A stretch of 64,000 nt of DNA from Deinococcus sp. JMULE3 (GCF_013337115.1 NZ_SGWE01000004.1:558001-622000), one strand, 5' to 3'; counted from the stretch's first letter, positions 23,028 through 32,180 are shown. Program-made: numbers and translations. The notes: generated by a model not told the origin, from the sequence alone.

Positions 23028-23158
23028 GCCCCGCACGCTACGGGCTGCGCGCCCCCGCGCGGGTGGGATAACGGCAGGGTGACCTTCATACACCGCGCCG
23101 GAACGACCGGTCAGTTCCCACCCCGCCACCATCCGAAACCGCCTATACTTGACTGTCT

Positions 23159-23629
23159 ATGACGAAGGATCGCATCACGATGACCCAGCGCGGGTACGAC
23201 AAACTGGTCGAAACCCTGCACTTCCTGAAGACCACCAAACGCGAGGAGATCTCCGAGAACATGGGCCGCGCCATCGAGGACGGCGACCTGCGCGAAAGCG
23301 CCGCGTACGACGAGGCCCGCATGCAGCAGAGCGAGAACGAGGCCCGCATCTCCGAACTGGAGCGGCAATTGGAACGCGCCCTGATCATCGAGGAGGACGC
23401 CACGGGCGGCGCCGGACTGGGCGCTAAGGTCCGCGTGCGCGACGCCAAAGGCAAGGAGCATCACTTCGAACTGGTCGGCACGTACGAGGTGGATGTCCTG
23501 AAAGGCAAGATCAGCGACGCCAGCCCCATCGGCAAGGCCCTCGCCGGGCGCCGCGCCGGGGAGAAGGTCACGGTGCAGCTCCCCAAGGGCAGCGCCGAGT
23601 TCGAGATCATCAGCGTCGACTACCTGTAA
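23159..23629 (+). CDS. greA: Transcription elongation factor GreA
   Basis: GreA, 156 residues. It stimulates transcript cleavage in backtracked RNA polymerase. N-terminal antiparallel coiled coil with the tip sequence EDGDLRESAAYDEARMQQ keeps the acidic Asp and Glu needed for catalysis, unlike the anti-Gre factor Gfh1 with its four-Asp tip. C-terminal FKBP-like domain (VDVLKGKISDASPIGKALAG, VQLPKGSAEFEI). TATACT lies 9 nt before the ATG. A strong hairpin follows the stop. Confidence 0.94.
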   Translation: MTKDRITMTQRGYDKLVETLHFLKTTKREEISENMGRAIEDGDLRESAAYDEARMQQSENEARISELERQLERALIIEEDATGGAGLGAKVRVRDAKGKEHHFELVGTYEVDVLKGKISDASPIGKALAGRRAGEKVTVQLPKGSAEFEIISVDYL

Positions 23630-23644
23630 CCTCACCGCCCCGTT

Positions 23645-23695
23645 CAGCCCGGCGCCTCCCCTCCCCCCTTCCGGGTGAAGGGAGGTGCCGGGCTG
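23645..23695 (+). terminator. Strong terminator after greA
   Basis: 16-bp stem CAGCCCGGCGCCTCCC / GGGAGGTGCCGGGCTG (one G-U), 15 bases after the greA stop. No T-tract; the next promoter (-10 TACACT) begins 7 bases later. Confidence 0.65.
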
Positions 23696-23718
23696 AGCGG
23701 CTACACTACCCGCACGCC

Positions 23719-24090
23719 ATGCACCGCCTGATCCGCCCCCTGCTGCCGCTGCTCCTGTGCGGCGCGGCCCACGCCACGCCCGCCTGGGTGATGCCCGTCA
23801 CGAAACTGTACCCGGTCCCGAACCAGACCAGCACGCCGCTGCGCACCCTCGGTGCCCGCACGGCACTGAACCTGAACCGCTGCTACGCCCTGTGGTGCGA
23901 CGTGCAGTTCGGCACGCAGCGAGGCTGGGTGCTGCGCGCCGCCGTGGACACCACCGGCGACTGCCGCCGCCTCGTCCCGCTGGGCCTGAAGGACCTGCGC
24001 CGCACCGAGGCCGCGTACCACACCAGCCGCGACCCCAACCGCAACGGCGTCGCGTGCGAACCGATGGACCGCCCCCTGCTGGGCCGCTGA
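23719..24090 (+). CDS. Exported protein with SH3-like region and Excalibur domain
   Basis: A 123-residue exported protein. Signal peptide to about residue 20 (LLPLLLCGAAHATPA); a short SH3-like segment (VTKLYPVPNQTSTPLRTLGA, then CYALWCDVQFGTQRGWVLRAAV); and at the C-terminus an Excalibur calcium-binding motif, SRDPNRNGVACEP, with the DxNxNGxxCE pattern. Its role is likely extracytoplasmic binding. TACACT lies 11 nt upstream of the ATG. Confidence 0.8.
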   Translation: MHRLIRPLLPLLLCGAAHATPAWVMPVTKLYPVPNQTSTPLRTLGARTALNLNRCYALWCDVQFGTQRGWVLRAAVDTTGDCRRLVPLGLKDLRRTEAAYHTSRDPNRNGVACEPMDRPLLGR

Positions 24091-24272
24091 CGGTCACCCG
24101 GGCGTCATCTGGACTTGAGAGACCGTTCAGGTGCGCCCCACACTGCCAGGAGCGCTACAAACCGCCCGCTGCGACGCGAGGACACTGGGCGCGTTGCACC
24201 TGCTCCAATGACGCCCGGCGCGGCACTGACCCCGGACCTCTGGCGGACCGTGCAACCTACTCCACCCACCCA

Positions 24273-24294
24273 CACCCCCGCTCCGGCCGGGGTG
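24273..24294 (-). terminator. Possible terminator for the 98-residue protein gene
   Basis: CACCCC / GGGGTG stem 13 bases beyond the minus-strand stop codon; no T-tract, so weak. Confidence 0.35.
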
Positions 24295-24306
24295 TTCTGC
24301 TGCCCA

Positions 24307-24603
24307 TCAGCGCACCGGTGACCGGAACAGGGCGCTCAGCTCGGGCTCCAGGAGGTCCGGGAGATCCTCCACGCGGACAGTCTGCCCACGGAAATCGGTC
24401 GTCACCCATCCCGGCACCGTGACGATCCCGATGACGTCGTACCCGCCCACGGGAGAGAGCCGCTCCGGCGTACTGGACGGCAGACTGACGATCCCGAACT
24501 CGATCCGGTCAGGATGCTTCGCGAACAGCCCCCGGAGAGACGCCAGGGCGCGGTCCAGCCCCGACCGGTACGCGGCGCGTTCGGGCAGCGTGAAGGTGCC
24601 CAA
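24307..24603 (-). CDS. Hypothetical protein with TTG start
   Basis: A 98-residue protein of unknown family. The start is a TTG preceded at 5 nt by GGGAGGAG, a strong ribosome site that decides the start. Sequence begins GTFTLPERAAYRSGLDRALASL and contains GGYDVIGIVTVPGWVTTDFRG; no signal or membrane segment. It may be a small regulatory or immunity-like protein; I cannot assign it. It is divergent from ychF. Confidence 0.62.
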   Translation of the reverse strand: MGTFTLPERAAYRSGLDRALASLRGLFAKHPDRIEFGIVSLPSSTPERLSPVGGYDVIGIVTVPGWVTTDFRGQTVRVEDLPDLLEPELSALFRSPVR

Positions 24604-24739
24604 CTACTCCTCCCGGCCAGGGACGACGATCGGGCGATACGAGGTTCTGGCCCCTGCCTGTCCGGTGCCGTTGCGGGCGCGGCCCTGTACACTGTCAGGG
24701 TTGCCGCGCCGTGCCAAGTGGCGCGTGGAAGGAGTCTGT

Positions 24740-25837
24740 ATGGGTCTTGCTATTGGTATCGTCGGTCTGCCCAACGTGGGCAAAAGCACGCTGTTCAACG
24801 CCATCACGCGCGCCGGGGCGCTCGCCGCGAACTACCCGTTCGCCACGATCGAACCGAACGTGGGTCGCGTGACTGTCCCGGACGAGCGTCTCGCCGCGCT
24901 GAGCCGCGTGTTCACGAAGGGTGAGCGCGTCCCGCCGATCATCCCGACGTTCGTGGAGTTCGTGGACATCGCGGGCCTCGTGAAGGGTGCGAGCAAGGGC
25001 GAGGGCCTGGGGAACCAGTTCCTGGCGAACATCCGCGAGGTGGACGCCATCGCGCACGTCGTCCGCTGCTTCGAGGACGGGAACGTCATTCACGTCGCGG
25101 GCCGCGTGGACCCCATCGACGATATCGAGACGATCAACACCGAACTGATCCTCGCGGACCTGGGCGGCCTGGAAAAACGCCTCCAGAACCTCCAGAAGAA
25201 AGCCAAGGGGAACGACAAGGACGCGAAAGAGCAGGCGGAACTGGCCGAGCAGATCATCGCCGTGCTGTCCGAGGGCAAACCCGCCCGCGCCGGGACGTAC
25301 GACGCGCCCATCCCCAAGGAGTTCGGGCTGATCACGACCAAACCCGTGATCTACGTCGCTAACGTCGGCGAGGACAACCTGACCGAGGACAACGAGTACG
25401 TGCAGAAGGTCCGCGAGTACGCCGCCGCCGAGGGCGCGCAGGTCGTGAAGATCAGCGCGCAGATCGAGGGTGAACTGGCCGAGATGCCCGAGGACGAAGC
25501 CCGCGCGTTCCTGGAGGAACTGGGCGTGCAGGAAAGCGGCCTGGACCAGCTGGTCACGGTCGGGTACGACACGCTGGGCCTGATCACGTTCATCACGAGC
25601 GGCGAGAAGGAAGTGCGCGCCTGGACGATCCGCCGCGGCGAGAAGGCCCCGGAGGCCGCCGGTGAGATCCACAGCGACCTGGAACGCGGCTTCATCCGCG
25701 CCGAGGTCATCGAGTGGGACAAGATGGTCGAGGCCGGCGGCTGGGCGAACGCCAAGAGCAAGGGCTGGGTGCGCACCGAAGGCAAGGAGTACGTCATGAA
25801 GGACGGCGACATCATGAACGTCCTGCACAACATGTGA
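24740..25837 (+). CDS. ychF: Redox-regulated ATPase YchF
   Basis: YchF (OLA1-like), 365 residues, Obg-family P-loop NTPase that binds ribosomes and prefers ATP. G1 [18 protein letters not shown]3 [10 protein letters not shown], and the G4 position is NVGE instead of NKxD, the mark of ATP preference. Coiled coil at about 130-185 and C-terminal TGS domain ([15 protein letters not shown]). Shine-Dalgarno GGAAGGAG before the ATG. The terminal TGA (25835-25837) abuts a MITE-like element. Confidence 0.97.
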   Translation: MGLAIGIVGLPNVGKSTLFNAITRAGALAANYPFATIEPNVGRVTVPDERLAALSRVFTKGERVPPIIPTFVEFVDIAGLVKGASKGEGLGNQFLANIREVDAIAHVVRCFEDGNVIHVAGRVDPIDDIETINTELILADLGGLEKRLQNLQKKAKGNDKDAKEQAELAEQIIAVLSEGKPARAGTYDAPIPKEFGLITTKPVIYVANVGEDNLTEDNEYVQKVREYAAAEGAQVVKISAQIEGELAEMPEDEARAFLEELGVQESGLDQLVTVGYDTLGLITFITSGEKEVRAWTIRRGEKAPEAAGEIHSDLERGFIRAEVIEWDKMVEAGGWANAKSKGWVRTEGKEYVMKDGDIMNVLHNM

Positions 25838-25970
25838 TACGAACTCCGATTGAATGGCTGACAAAGCCGTTCAATCCGAGCGGAGCGAGTGGAAGAAAAA
25901 CGGGTTCCGGGCGTGGAGTGGGCAGATCGGTGGTGTTCCGATCTGGCCACGCAACAGACGGAATCCGCTT
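25838..25970 (+). mobile_element. MITE-like element, family A copy 3 (right end eroded)
   Basis: 133 bp beginning TACGAACTCCGATTG directly after the ychF stop codon TGA. Hairpin 1 GATTGAATGGCT/AGCCGTTCAATC is fully paired (one G-U). Hairpin 2 GTGGGCAGATCGG/CCGATCTGGCCAC has changed two stem positions on both sides relative to copy 2. The right end GAATCCGCTT has lost the exact TACGG complement and the TGA duplication. Confidence 0.85.
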
Positions 25971-26019
25971 TCAGGCTGGGTAGAGGGGTGCCGGAGATCG
26001 AACCTCCGGTCCCCTCCTT

Positions 26020-26928
26020 CTATTGTCCTGGGGTGAGGCGGTCGGCTTCGCGGACGGTGACGTAGGGGATGAGGCCCTGGGCGCGGGCCTGGGCGTACGT
26101 GCGGGTGGTCAGGTCGGGCTGGTCGGCGTAGTCCACGGTGAACACGGGTTTCCCGGCGGCCTTCCACAGGGCGTAGTCGGCGAGCAGCGTGTCGCGGCGG
26201 GCGGCCTCGGTGGGCTGGTTCATGGCGTACACGAAGGTCTCCTCGCTGCCCAGGGCGTCCACGCAGGGGGCGTAGCGGGGGTCGCGGATGAGTTCGGCGG
26301 CGTTCTGCGGGACGATCAGGAACCCGGCGCGGCGGGCGCGGGCGTGCGCGGCGAGGCGGCACACCCACGCGACCATCTCGGCGCGGGCGGCGGGCCGGTC
26401 CGGGTGCCCCTCGTAGGCGTCGATCAGGTCCAGGTACGCGCCGTGGAAGCCCTGGTCGATCACGCGGTCCAGTTCCCGCAGCGTCAGCGCCTGCCAGTCG
26501 GCGTCCCAGTAGGCCACGTCGTAGTTGCCGGGCCAGTCGGGCTGTTCCGCCAGGAGCCACGCGGGGGTGCCTGGGCGCCAGCCGGGCTGCCAGTACGGGC
26601 GGTACGCCTCGGCCGCGCCGACGCTCAGGTAGCCCAGCAGGACGTGCGTGCGGGCGGCCTGCGCGACCTCCGGGGCGGGCCAGGGGCGGGCGTCGTCGTC
26701 CAGGGTATCCACGACGACCACGTCGAACGCCGAGGCGGCCACGCGCGTCAGGCGGTCGGTGCCGTACCCGGTCAGCTGGTAGCCCCAGGTGCGGGCGGCG
26801 GTCAGCGGCATCGGGGCGGGCGTGGCAGGTGTCCCGGTTGCGGGTGGGTTCTGTCCGGCCTGCGTGGGCGGGGCGGCGCAGGCGGACAGCAGGAGCAGCG
26901 CGGGCCACAGGTGCGCCGGGAGCGTCAT
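26020..26928 (-). CDS. Lipoprotein with GH114 / TM1410-like domain
   Basis: A 302-residue lipoprotein (signal LWPALLLLSAC, Cys at about residue 17). The mature part is a TIM-barrel of the GH114 endo-alpha-1,4-polygalactosaminidase/TM1410 group: WGYQLTGYG at the first strand, VVVVDTLDDD, LLGYLSVGAAEAYR, the catalytic-type segment GFHGAYLDLIDAYE, and later QNAAELI and FTVDYADQ. It probably hydrolyses an amino-sugar polysaccharide at the cell surface. It overlaps the upstream epimerase gene by 4 nt, suggesting a shared role in surface sugars. Confidence 0.85.
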   Translation of the reverse strand: MTLPAHLWPALLLLSACAAPPTQAGQNPPATGTPATPAPMPLTAARTWGYQLTGYGTDRLTRVAASAFDVVVVDTLDDDARPWPAPEVAQAARTHVLLGYLSVGAAEAYRPYWQPGWRPGTPAWLLAEQPDWPGNYDVAYWDADWQALTLRELDRVIDQGFHGAYLDLIDAYEGHPDRPAARAEMVAWVCRLAAHARARRAGFLIVPQNAAELIRDPRYAPCVDALGSEETFVYAMNQPTEAARRDTLLADYALWKAAGKPVFTVDYADQPDLTTRTYAQARAQGLIPYVTVREADRLTPGQ

Positions 26929-27839
26929 GCCGGGACCGTGCCCGGGGCCGGGTGGGCGTCCGGGTTCAGCAGGGCGCTCAGGGCGTCCGTGAAGGTATGG
27001 CGCAACTGGAAGCCGCTGGCGTGCAGGCGGTCCAGGCTGGCCTGCTGCCAGGGCACGTCGCCGCTGCGGGGACTGCCGGGGGCGTCCTCCAGGACCTCGC
27101 CGTCGTAGTCGAGCTGCGCGGCGAGGCCGGTCACGATGTCGCGCACGGGCCGGGCCTCCCCGCTGCCGACGTTCACGGCGCCGCCCAGCGCCCCCTGCGG
27201 GAGGACCGTCAGGGCGTGGGTGACGGCGCGGGCGACGTCGCGGGCGTCCACGAAGTCCCGGTACGCGCCCAGCGGCCCGAAGCGCACGCTGCGCTGCCCG
27301 GCAGCCCGCGCGGCCCGCAGGGTGGCGGCGGCGCGGCCCGGCAGGGTTCCCTCGCCCAGCCCGGCGCCCAGCGGGTTCGTGAGGCGCAGCGCGGCCGCCT
27401 GCACCCGCCCGGCCCGCGTGGCCTCCTCGATCAGGGCGGTGCCCGCCAGTTTGCTGCCCCCGTAGGGGCTGAGGGGCCGGGCGGGGTCGTCCTCGCGGCT
27501 GGCGTGCCCGTGCGGGGTGCGGCCGTACTCGGCAGCGGAGGACAGGTGTACCAGGGGCAGTCCGGCGCGTGCGGCGGCCCCCAGCGCCTGCGCGACGAGC
27601 AGCACGTTCGCGCGGGTCAGGTCCGGGAGCGTGCCGGCAGTGAGGCCCGCCGCGTTCACGATGGCCTGCGCGCCGCGCGTCAGGCTATCCCAGGTGGCCT
27701 CCGGGGCGTCCGTCAGCGCCGCGCCGGACGCCACATGGACGGTCCATCCCTCGGCGCGCAGCTGCGCCGCGACGTGACGGCCCAGGAAGCCGCTCGCCCC
27801 GATCAGGAGGGCAGTGCGGGGGGTGGGGGATTCGGTCAT
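26925..27839 (-). CDS. NAD-dependent epimerase/dehydratase (extended SDR)
   Basis: A 304-residue extended short-chain dehydrogenase. Rossmann motif LIGASGFLGRHVAAQL, catalytic serine at VHLSSAAEYG and YxxxK at SPYGGSKLAG, followed by RLTNPLGAG and a sugar-binding FVDARDVARAV. It is of the UDP-hexose/dTDP-sugar epimerase type; substrate undetermined. The ATG at 27839 follows GGAGG at 6 nt; an in-frame TTG two codons upstream is less likely. It heads a two-gene unit with the GH114-like lipoprotein gene. Confidence 0.88.
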   Translation of the reverse strand: MTESPTPRTALLIGASGFLGRHVAAQLRAEGWTVHVASGAALTDAPEATWDSLTRGAQAIVNAAGLTAGTLPDLTRANVLLVAQALGAAARAGLPLVHLSSAAEYGRTPHGHASREDDPARPLSPYGGSKLAGTALIEEATRAGRVQAAALRLTNPLGAGLGEGTLPGRAAATLRAARAAGQRSVRFGPLGAYRDFVDARDVARAVTHALTVLPQGALGGAVNVGSGEARPVRDIVTGLAAQLDYDGEVLEDAPGSPRSGDVPWQQASLDRLHASGFQLRHTFTDALSALLNPDAHPAPGTVPA

Positions 27840-27919
27840 GCACAACCTCCGAACTGGGAGAGGCGGGCCGGGCAGGGGTGTGAAAAATCATACACCTACC
27901 CGGCCCGCTGATCCCACCG

Positions 27920-28930
27920 TCAGCAGCGCAGCTCGGTCACGCCCGCGTACCCGCCCACGAACAGCGCCACCCGCAGCTCATGGATGAAATTCGCCAGCCA
28001 CGCTTCGGCGGCGTCGGCGCTGTGCAGGGCGGGTTCCAGCAGCGGGCGGGCCACCGCGACCATCCCGGCGCCCAGGCACAGGGCGCGCGCGGCGTCCAGG
28101 CCGGTGCGGACGCCGCCCGACGCGATCAGCGGCACGCCCGGCGCGGCCAGTCGCGCGTCCCGCAGCGCCTGCGCGGTCGGCACACCCAGGTCGCACAGGT
28201 CCGGCGTGCGGACCTCCCCGTGATGCACGAGCTGCTCCACGCGCGCCCAGCTCGTGCCGCCCGCGCCCGCCACGTCCAGCGCCGCGAAGCCCAGCGGGGC
28301 CGCCAGCGCCGCCGACGCGGCGTCCAGCCCGTGCCCGACCTCCTTCAGGATCACCGGGAAGTCCAGCGCCGGGATCAGCTCGGCCAGCCGGTCGCGCAGG
28401 CCCGCCCAGCGGGTATCCCCGCCCGGCTGCAGCGCCTCCTGTAGCGGATTGACGTGAATGGCCAGCGCGTCCGCCCCGACCTCCCGCACCGCGCGCCGCG
28501 CCTCCTCCGGGCCGTAGCCCAGCAGGAACTGCGCGCCGCCCAGATTCCCGACCAGGGGAATGTCCGGCGCGACGTCCCGCACCTGAAAGGACGCGGCGGC
28601 CTCCGGGCGTTCCAGCATCACGCGCTGCGAGCCCAGCATCATGCCGATCCCCAGCCGCTGCGCCGCCACGGCGAGGTTACGGTTGATGCGCCCCGCCGCC
28701 TCGGCCCCGCCGGTCATCGCGCCGATCAGGACCGGCGCGGCCAGCGGGCGGCCCAGGAAGGTGGTGCGCAGGTCCACGTCCTCCAGGTTGCGCTCGGGCA
28801 GCGCCCGGTACGGCCACGCCACGTCCTCCAGGCCGGTCGTCTGCCGCGCGTACTGACTGTCGGGCCGCAGGCACGCCTCGATGTGCCGCAGTTTGCGGGT
28901 CTGGATGGCGGACGGTTCGGGCGTGCTCAC
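27920..28930 (-). CDS. fni: Isopentenyl-diphosphate delta-isomerase, type 2
   Basis: Type 2 (FMN/NADPH) IPP isomerase, 336 residues, interconverting IPP and DMAPP downstream of the MEP pathway. Visible: IQTRKLRHIEACL, PVLIGAMTGG, GIGMMLGSQRVMLE, IHVNPLQEALQPGGD (substrate loop), FPVILKEVGHG, LDVAGAGGTSWA and IASGGVRTGLDAA (FMN phosphate). GTG start 7 nt after TACGCT; the much longer open frame upstream is not family sequence. Divergent from tRNA-fMet. Confidence 0.96.
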   Translation of the reverse strand: MSTPEPSAIQTRKLRHIEACLRPDSQYARQTTGLEDVAWPYRALPERNLEDVDLRTTFLGRPLAAPVLIGAMTGGAEAAGRINRNLAVAAQRLGIGMMLGSQRVMLERPEAAASFQVRDVAPDIPLVGNLGGAQFLLGYGPEEARRAVREVGADALAIHVNPLQEALQPGGDTRWAGLRDRLAELIPALDFPVILKEVGHGLDAASAALAAPLGFAALDVAGAGGTSWARVEQLVHHGEVRTPDLCDLGVPTAQALRDARLAAPGVPLIASGGVRTGLDAARALCLGAGMVAVARPLLEPALHSADAAEAWLANFIHELRVALFVGGYAGVTELRC

Positions 28931-28994
28931 GCCGCCCAGCGTACCCGGCGCCCGGCGTGCGGGACTGTCGCGCGGCACGCCGAGCGCACAGGTG

Positions 28995-29023
28995 TTGACA
29001 GATCCCGAAACGGGAGATACTAT
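28995..29023 (+). promoter_or_regulatory. Promoter of tRNA-fMet
   Basis: TTGACA (28995-29000), a 17-nt spacer, and TACTAT (29018-29023), the best consensus sigma-A promoter in the window. The spacer holds the perfect inverted repeat TCCCG-AAA-CGGGA. Confidence 0.85.
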
Positions 29024-29077
29024 TCCTGAGCACTGAACGCGGCAACGCGAAGAAAGAGCGAAAAGAAGAACCAGAGT

Positions 29078-29156
<79 letters not shown>

Positions 29157-29159
29157 AAC

Positions 29160-29187
29160 ACCCCCACTTCGGTGGGGGTTTCTTCTG
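29160..29187 (+). terminator. Terminator of tRNA-fMet
   Basis: ACCCCCAC-TTCG-GTGGGGGT hairpin with a UUCG tetraloop, followed by TTCTTCTG, 3 bases after the tRNA. Confidence 0.9.
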
Positions 29188-29252
29188 TTGTGCCCCCCAC
29201 GCGGGACGGCCGCCCCGGGAACGAACGCGCCGCGTGTGGCGTACTGAGACGC

Positions 29253-29756
29253 GTGAGTCTCGCGTTCCTGATCTTCCTCGTCGCGTGGGTGATCGGCATG
29301 ATCGGCACCTTCGTGCCCGCCCTGCCCGCCACCGCCATCATCTTCATCGGCAGTGTCGCCGCCACCCTGATCGACGGCTTCCAGCCCTGGCCGGACCTGC
29401 CGTTCCTGATCACCTTCGGGGTCATCACGGTCCTGATCGGCATGATCGACAACGTCGCCTCCGCCTGGGGCGCCCGCAAGTACGGCGGCAGCAAACAGGC
29501 CGTGTGGGGCGCCATCATCGGCGGGATCGTGGGCATCCTGCCGATCATTCCGTTCGGCCTGATCGTCGGGCCGCTGCTGGGCGCCCTGACCGCCGAGCTG
29601 CTGATCGTGCGCAAGGCGCCCATGGACGCGCTGCGCAGCGCCTGGGGCACCCTGATCGGCCTGCTCGCCGGGATCGCCGCGAAGGTCGTCCTGCACCTCC
29701 TGATCGGCCTGTACGAACTGTGGCGGCTGTGGGACCCCGCTCAGAGCGTGTTCTGA
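29253..29756 (+). CDS. DUF456 family membrane protein
   Basis: A 167-residue integral membrane protein with about five hydrophobic helices. The DUF456 pattern is clear: [21 protein letters not shown] at the N-terminus, then [23 protein letters not shown] and [16 protein letters not shown]. Function unknown for the family. I start at GTG 29253 because it begins directly with the first membrane helix; upstream codons overlap the tRNA terminator. A terminator hairpin with TTTT follows. Confidence 0.87.
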   Translation: MSLAFLIFLVAWVIGMIGTFVPALPATAIIFIGSVAATLIDGFQPWPDLPFLITFGVITVLIGMIDNVASAWGARKYGGSKQAVWGAIIGGIVGILPIIPFGLIVGPLLGALTAELLIVRKAPMDALRSAWGTLIGLLAGIAAKVVLHLLIGLYELWRLWDPAQSVF

Positions 29757-29774
29757 CCTGATCCCACCTCTTCC

Positions 29775-29802
29775 CCGCCCCGCGTTACTGCGGGGCGGTT
29801 TT
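29775..29802. terminator. Terminator between DUF456 gene and Yip1-like gene
   Basis: CCGCCCCGC / GCGGGGCGG with a 6-nt loop, then TTTT on the plus strand; it lies between two convergent stop codons. Confidence 0.85.
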
Positions 29803-29805
29803 CCT

Positions 29806-30507
29806 TCAGCGGGCCAGCAGCACGGGCGCCAGCGCGATGAAGCCCACCGTCAGCGCAGGCAGCAGCGGCAGCAGCGCGCCCAGCGCCGCGCGGCCCGCGC
29901 GGCCCGTCAGTTCCCGGAACGCCACGAACGCCAGCCCGGACTGCACCAGCGGCGCCACCAGCGTGACCACCAGCAGCAGGAACGCCGCCGAGCTCGTCTT
30001 CAGGCCCGCCAGCCCCAGTCGCTGCGCCGCGTTCGGGTCCTTGCCCACCGCCGCCAGCGCGTCCGCGGCCGGGCGCCACGCCCCGTCGGGGATCAGGAAG
30101 CTCAGGACGATCACCAGCACGTACAGCGGCGGGAGCAGCGCGAAGGTCGCGCCGAACACCTCCGCCGGGCGACCCGCGCGACCCGCGCCCAGCAGACCCA
30201 GTCCCCACATCAACCCGAACGTGAACATTGACAGGAACGCCCCGCCGATCACGTTCAACGCGTGCGACGCGAGCGGAGCCGCGCCGCCCGCCACCTCGGC
30301 CGCGAGGTTCACCGCCGGGCGCACCAGCGCCGCGTACGCCCCGCCGGACAGCACCGCCGCGACCGCCACCACGCCCAGATACCGCCACGCGAGCGGCTCG
30401 GTCGGCGCAAGCGCGCGGGCGAACAGACGCGGACCGGCCAGGATCGAGGCGGGCAGCGGCGCCTCGGGAACAGGGGCGGGAGGGGCAGTCGGGCGGGAAC
30501 GGGCCAT
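29806..30507 (-). CDS. Yip1-like multi-spanning membrane protein
   Basis: A 233-residue membrane protein: a Pro/Ala-rich cytoplasmic N-terminus of about 35 residues, then five or six hydrophobic helices (LGVVAVAAVLSGGAYAAL, FLSMFTFGLMWGLGLLG, LPPLYVLVIVLSFLI, and others). The layout resembles the YIP1/YIPF-type membrane proteins common in Deinococcus, but no motif is decisive. ATG 7 nt after TAGCAT (leaderless). Upstream lies a MITE-like element. Confidence 0.72.
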   Translation of the reverse strand: MARSRPTAPPAPVPEAPLPASILAGPRLFARALAPTEPLAWRYLGVVAVAAVLSGGAYAALVRPAVNLAAEVAGGAAPLASHALNVIGGAFLSMFTFGLMWGLGLLGAGRAGRPAEVFGATFALLPPLYVLVIVLSFLIPDGAWRPAADALAAVGKDPNAAQRLGLAGLKTSSAAFLLLVVTLVAPLVQSGLAFVAFRELTGRAGRAALGALLPLLPALTVGFIALAPVLLAR

Positions 30508-30587
30508 CCGGAGCATGCTACCCGCTGACCGGGGCGGGTGCCGGAGTCGGATGCCCTGCCGGTCCACCCGTCAACCTCCGCCTGTCA

Positions 30588-30720
30588 TACGGATTCCGTC
30601 TGTTTCGTTAACAACCCGGAACCACACCGGGTTGCCAACTCCACGCCCGGAACCCGCTTTGCTCCTTCTCGCATCCGCTCGGGTTGAAAGTTTTTGCAAA
30701 CCTCTCAACCGGAGCCCTTA
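30588..30720 (-). mobile_element. MITE-like element, family A copy 4 (intact, TCA/TGA duplication)
   Basis: 133 bp, oriented with the DUF1232 gene. It is flanked by TCA at 30585-30587 and 30721-30723, the latter being the TGA stop of the DUF1232 gene read on the minus strand. In gene orientation hairpin 2 is GTTGGCAACCCGG/CCGGGTTGTTAAC, which differs from copy 5 in five loop-proximal stem positions, and all 13 pairs still form (two G-U). Confidence 0.9.
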
Positions 30721-31125
30721 TCAGCCGTTGCGGGCGCGCCACCACGCCCACGCCAGCACGACCAGCGCAGCGTAGACCAGCACAATCAGCGCCCCGCCGA
30801 CCGCGCTGCGGGCCAGTTTCTGCGGGTGGCCTGCCGCCTCGCGCCGCGCGTCCTGAAGCACCTCTGGCGGGATCAGGCGCAGCGCCACCCACAGCCCCGC
30901 CGGGACGAGCAGCAGGTCGTCCAGCTGCCCCAGCAACGGAATGAAGTCCGGGATCAGGTCGATGGGACTCAGCGCGTACGCGAGGACCAGCAGCGCCCAC
31001 GCCCGCGCGTACCAGGGCATGCGCGGGTCGCGGGCCGCGAGGCTCAGGGCGAGCAGTTCCGCCTTCAGGTGCCGCGCGAACGCCCGCAGCCGCGCCCACA
31101 GGCCAGCACGGGCCGGGTCGGTCAT
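30721..31125 (-). CDS. DUF1232 domain membrane protein
   Basis: A 134-residue protein. DUF1232 signature: [41 protein letters not shown], here split by eye into the helix [12 protein letters not shown] and the [16 protein letters not shown] turn. A second helix ([19 protein letters not shown]) ends the protein. Function of the family is unknown. It overlaps the upstream CPBP protease gene by 4 nt. Its TGA stop is the duplicated target of MITE copy 4. Confidence 0.88.
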   Translation of the reverse strand: MTDPARAGLWARLRAFARHLKAELLALSLAARDPRMPWYARAWALLVLAYALSPIDLIPDFIPLLGQLDDLLLVPAGLWVALRLIPPEVLQDARREAAGHPQKLARSAVGGALIVLVYAALVVLAWAWWRARNG

Positions 31126-32084
31126 CGCAGCGCGCCGCGCAGGTCCGTGACCCACTGCGCCACGCCCGGCAGGGTCAGCGCCCCCGCACTGAGGCCGAAC
31201 AGCAGCATGATTACGAACGCGCCGCTCAGCCACGGGCCGGGCGCGCTGCGCTCCTGCGGGTCCGCCTTCGGGGTCAGCCACAGGTGCAGCACGACGAGGA
31301 CCACCGTCCCGAACAGCGCCGCACCCCCGGCGACCGGCAGGCGCAACGCCTCGTTCTTCAGCAGTTCGGTCGCCCGCTCCGGGTCGGACGGGAGGCGACC
31401 CGCGAGCAGCGTGCCCAGCCCCACCGCGATGGTGTTGTTCAGCGCGTGCACGATCACGCCGTTCCACAGGCTGCCGGTGTGCTGCACGACCCTCGCCAGC
31501 ACGTACGCCAGCGGAATGATGCCCACCACGCTGGCCGGAACGCCGTGCGCCAGCGAGAACACCAGCGTACTCGTGACCGCCGCGACCGTGAACCCCGCCG
31601 CCCGCTCGTGCCCGCGCATCAGTAGACCCCGGAATGCGACCTCCTCCGCGAAGGGAATCAGGAGGCCCGCCGCGAGCAGCAGCACCCACACGTCCGCCCC
31701 CTGACTCAGGAACTGCGGCACCGCGTTCGCGGACGACGGCACCAGCGTCACGAACGCCAGCACGAACGCCCGCGACGCCAGGAACGCCAGCGCGAACGCC
31801 GCCAGCGCCACGCCCCATGCGGGCGGAGTCCGCCAGCGCGAATCCCGCAGCAACGCCGTCATGGTGTCCCGGAACGCCGTGAACGCCACGAGCACCACCA
31901 CCGCGAACGCCCCCAGCAGCGCCAGCCCCAGCGGCGCCCCCACCCCCATCAGCACCGCCGACACCACGTTCTGCACCAGCAGCAGCGTCAGCGCCGCGCG
32001 GTTCCCACTGACCGCCCGCACCCCGGCAGGCTCGGCAGGCGGAACGGGCGGCACACTGGGCGCGGTAGGCTCTGGAACGGTCAT
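31122..32084 (-). CDS. CPBP family intramembrane metalloprotease
   Basis: A 320-residue membrane protein with about eight helices. Glutamic-protease/Rce1-like motifs are present: motif 1 [14 protein letters not shown] (EExxxR), motif 2 [13 protein letters not shown] (FxxxH), motif 3 [11 protein letters not shown] (HxxxN). Such proteins process prenylated or bacteriocin-type substrates; substrate unknown here. A Pro-rich N-terminal tail precedes the first helix. ATG 7 nt after TAGGCT (leaderless). Operon with the DUF1232 gene. Confidence 0.9.
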   Translation of the reverse strand: MTVPEPTAPSVPPVPPAEPAGVRAVSGNRAALTLLLVQNVVSAVLMGVGAPLGLALLGAFAVVVLVAFTAFRDTMTALLRDSRWRTPPAWGVALAAFALAFLASRAFVLAFVTLVPSSANAVPQFLSQGADVWVLLLAAGLLIPFAEEVAFRGLLMRGHERAAGFTVAAVTSTLVFSLAHGVPASVVGIIPLAYVLARVVQHTGSLWNGVIVHALNNTIAVGLGTLLAGRLPSDPERATELLKNEALRLPVAGGAALFGTVVLVVLHLWLTPKADPQERSAPGPWLSGAFVIMLLFGLSAGALTLPGVAQWVTDLRGALR

Positions 32085-32140
32085 GCCCCCGAGCCTACCG
32101 CGCCCACCCCGCACAGCGCGTCAACGGAAAGTTGAGAGGT

Positions 32141-32180
32141 GGGGAGTGGGGAGTGGGGAGTGGGGAGTGGGGAGTGGGGA
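32141..32180 (+). repeat. GGGGAGT heptamer tandem array
   Basis: Five perfect tandem copies of GGGGAGT plus GGGGA, between the CPBP protease promoter and the threonine aldolase stop. Related but degenerate heptamer arrays occur at 39881-39908 and, inverted, at 43482-43509. Confidence 0.95.

Noticed and set aside
24402..24692. 96-codon minus-strand frame overlapping the 98-residue gene
   Set aside because: Ser/Arg-rich frame with no ribosome site; the overlapping frame has a strong Shine-Dalgarno and protein-like composition.
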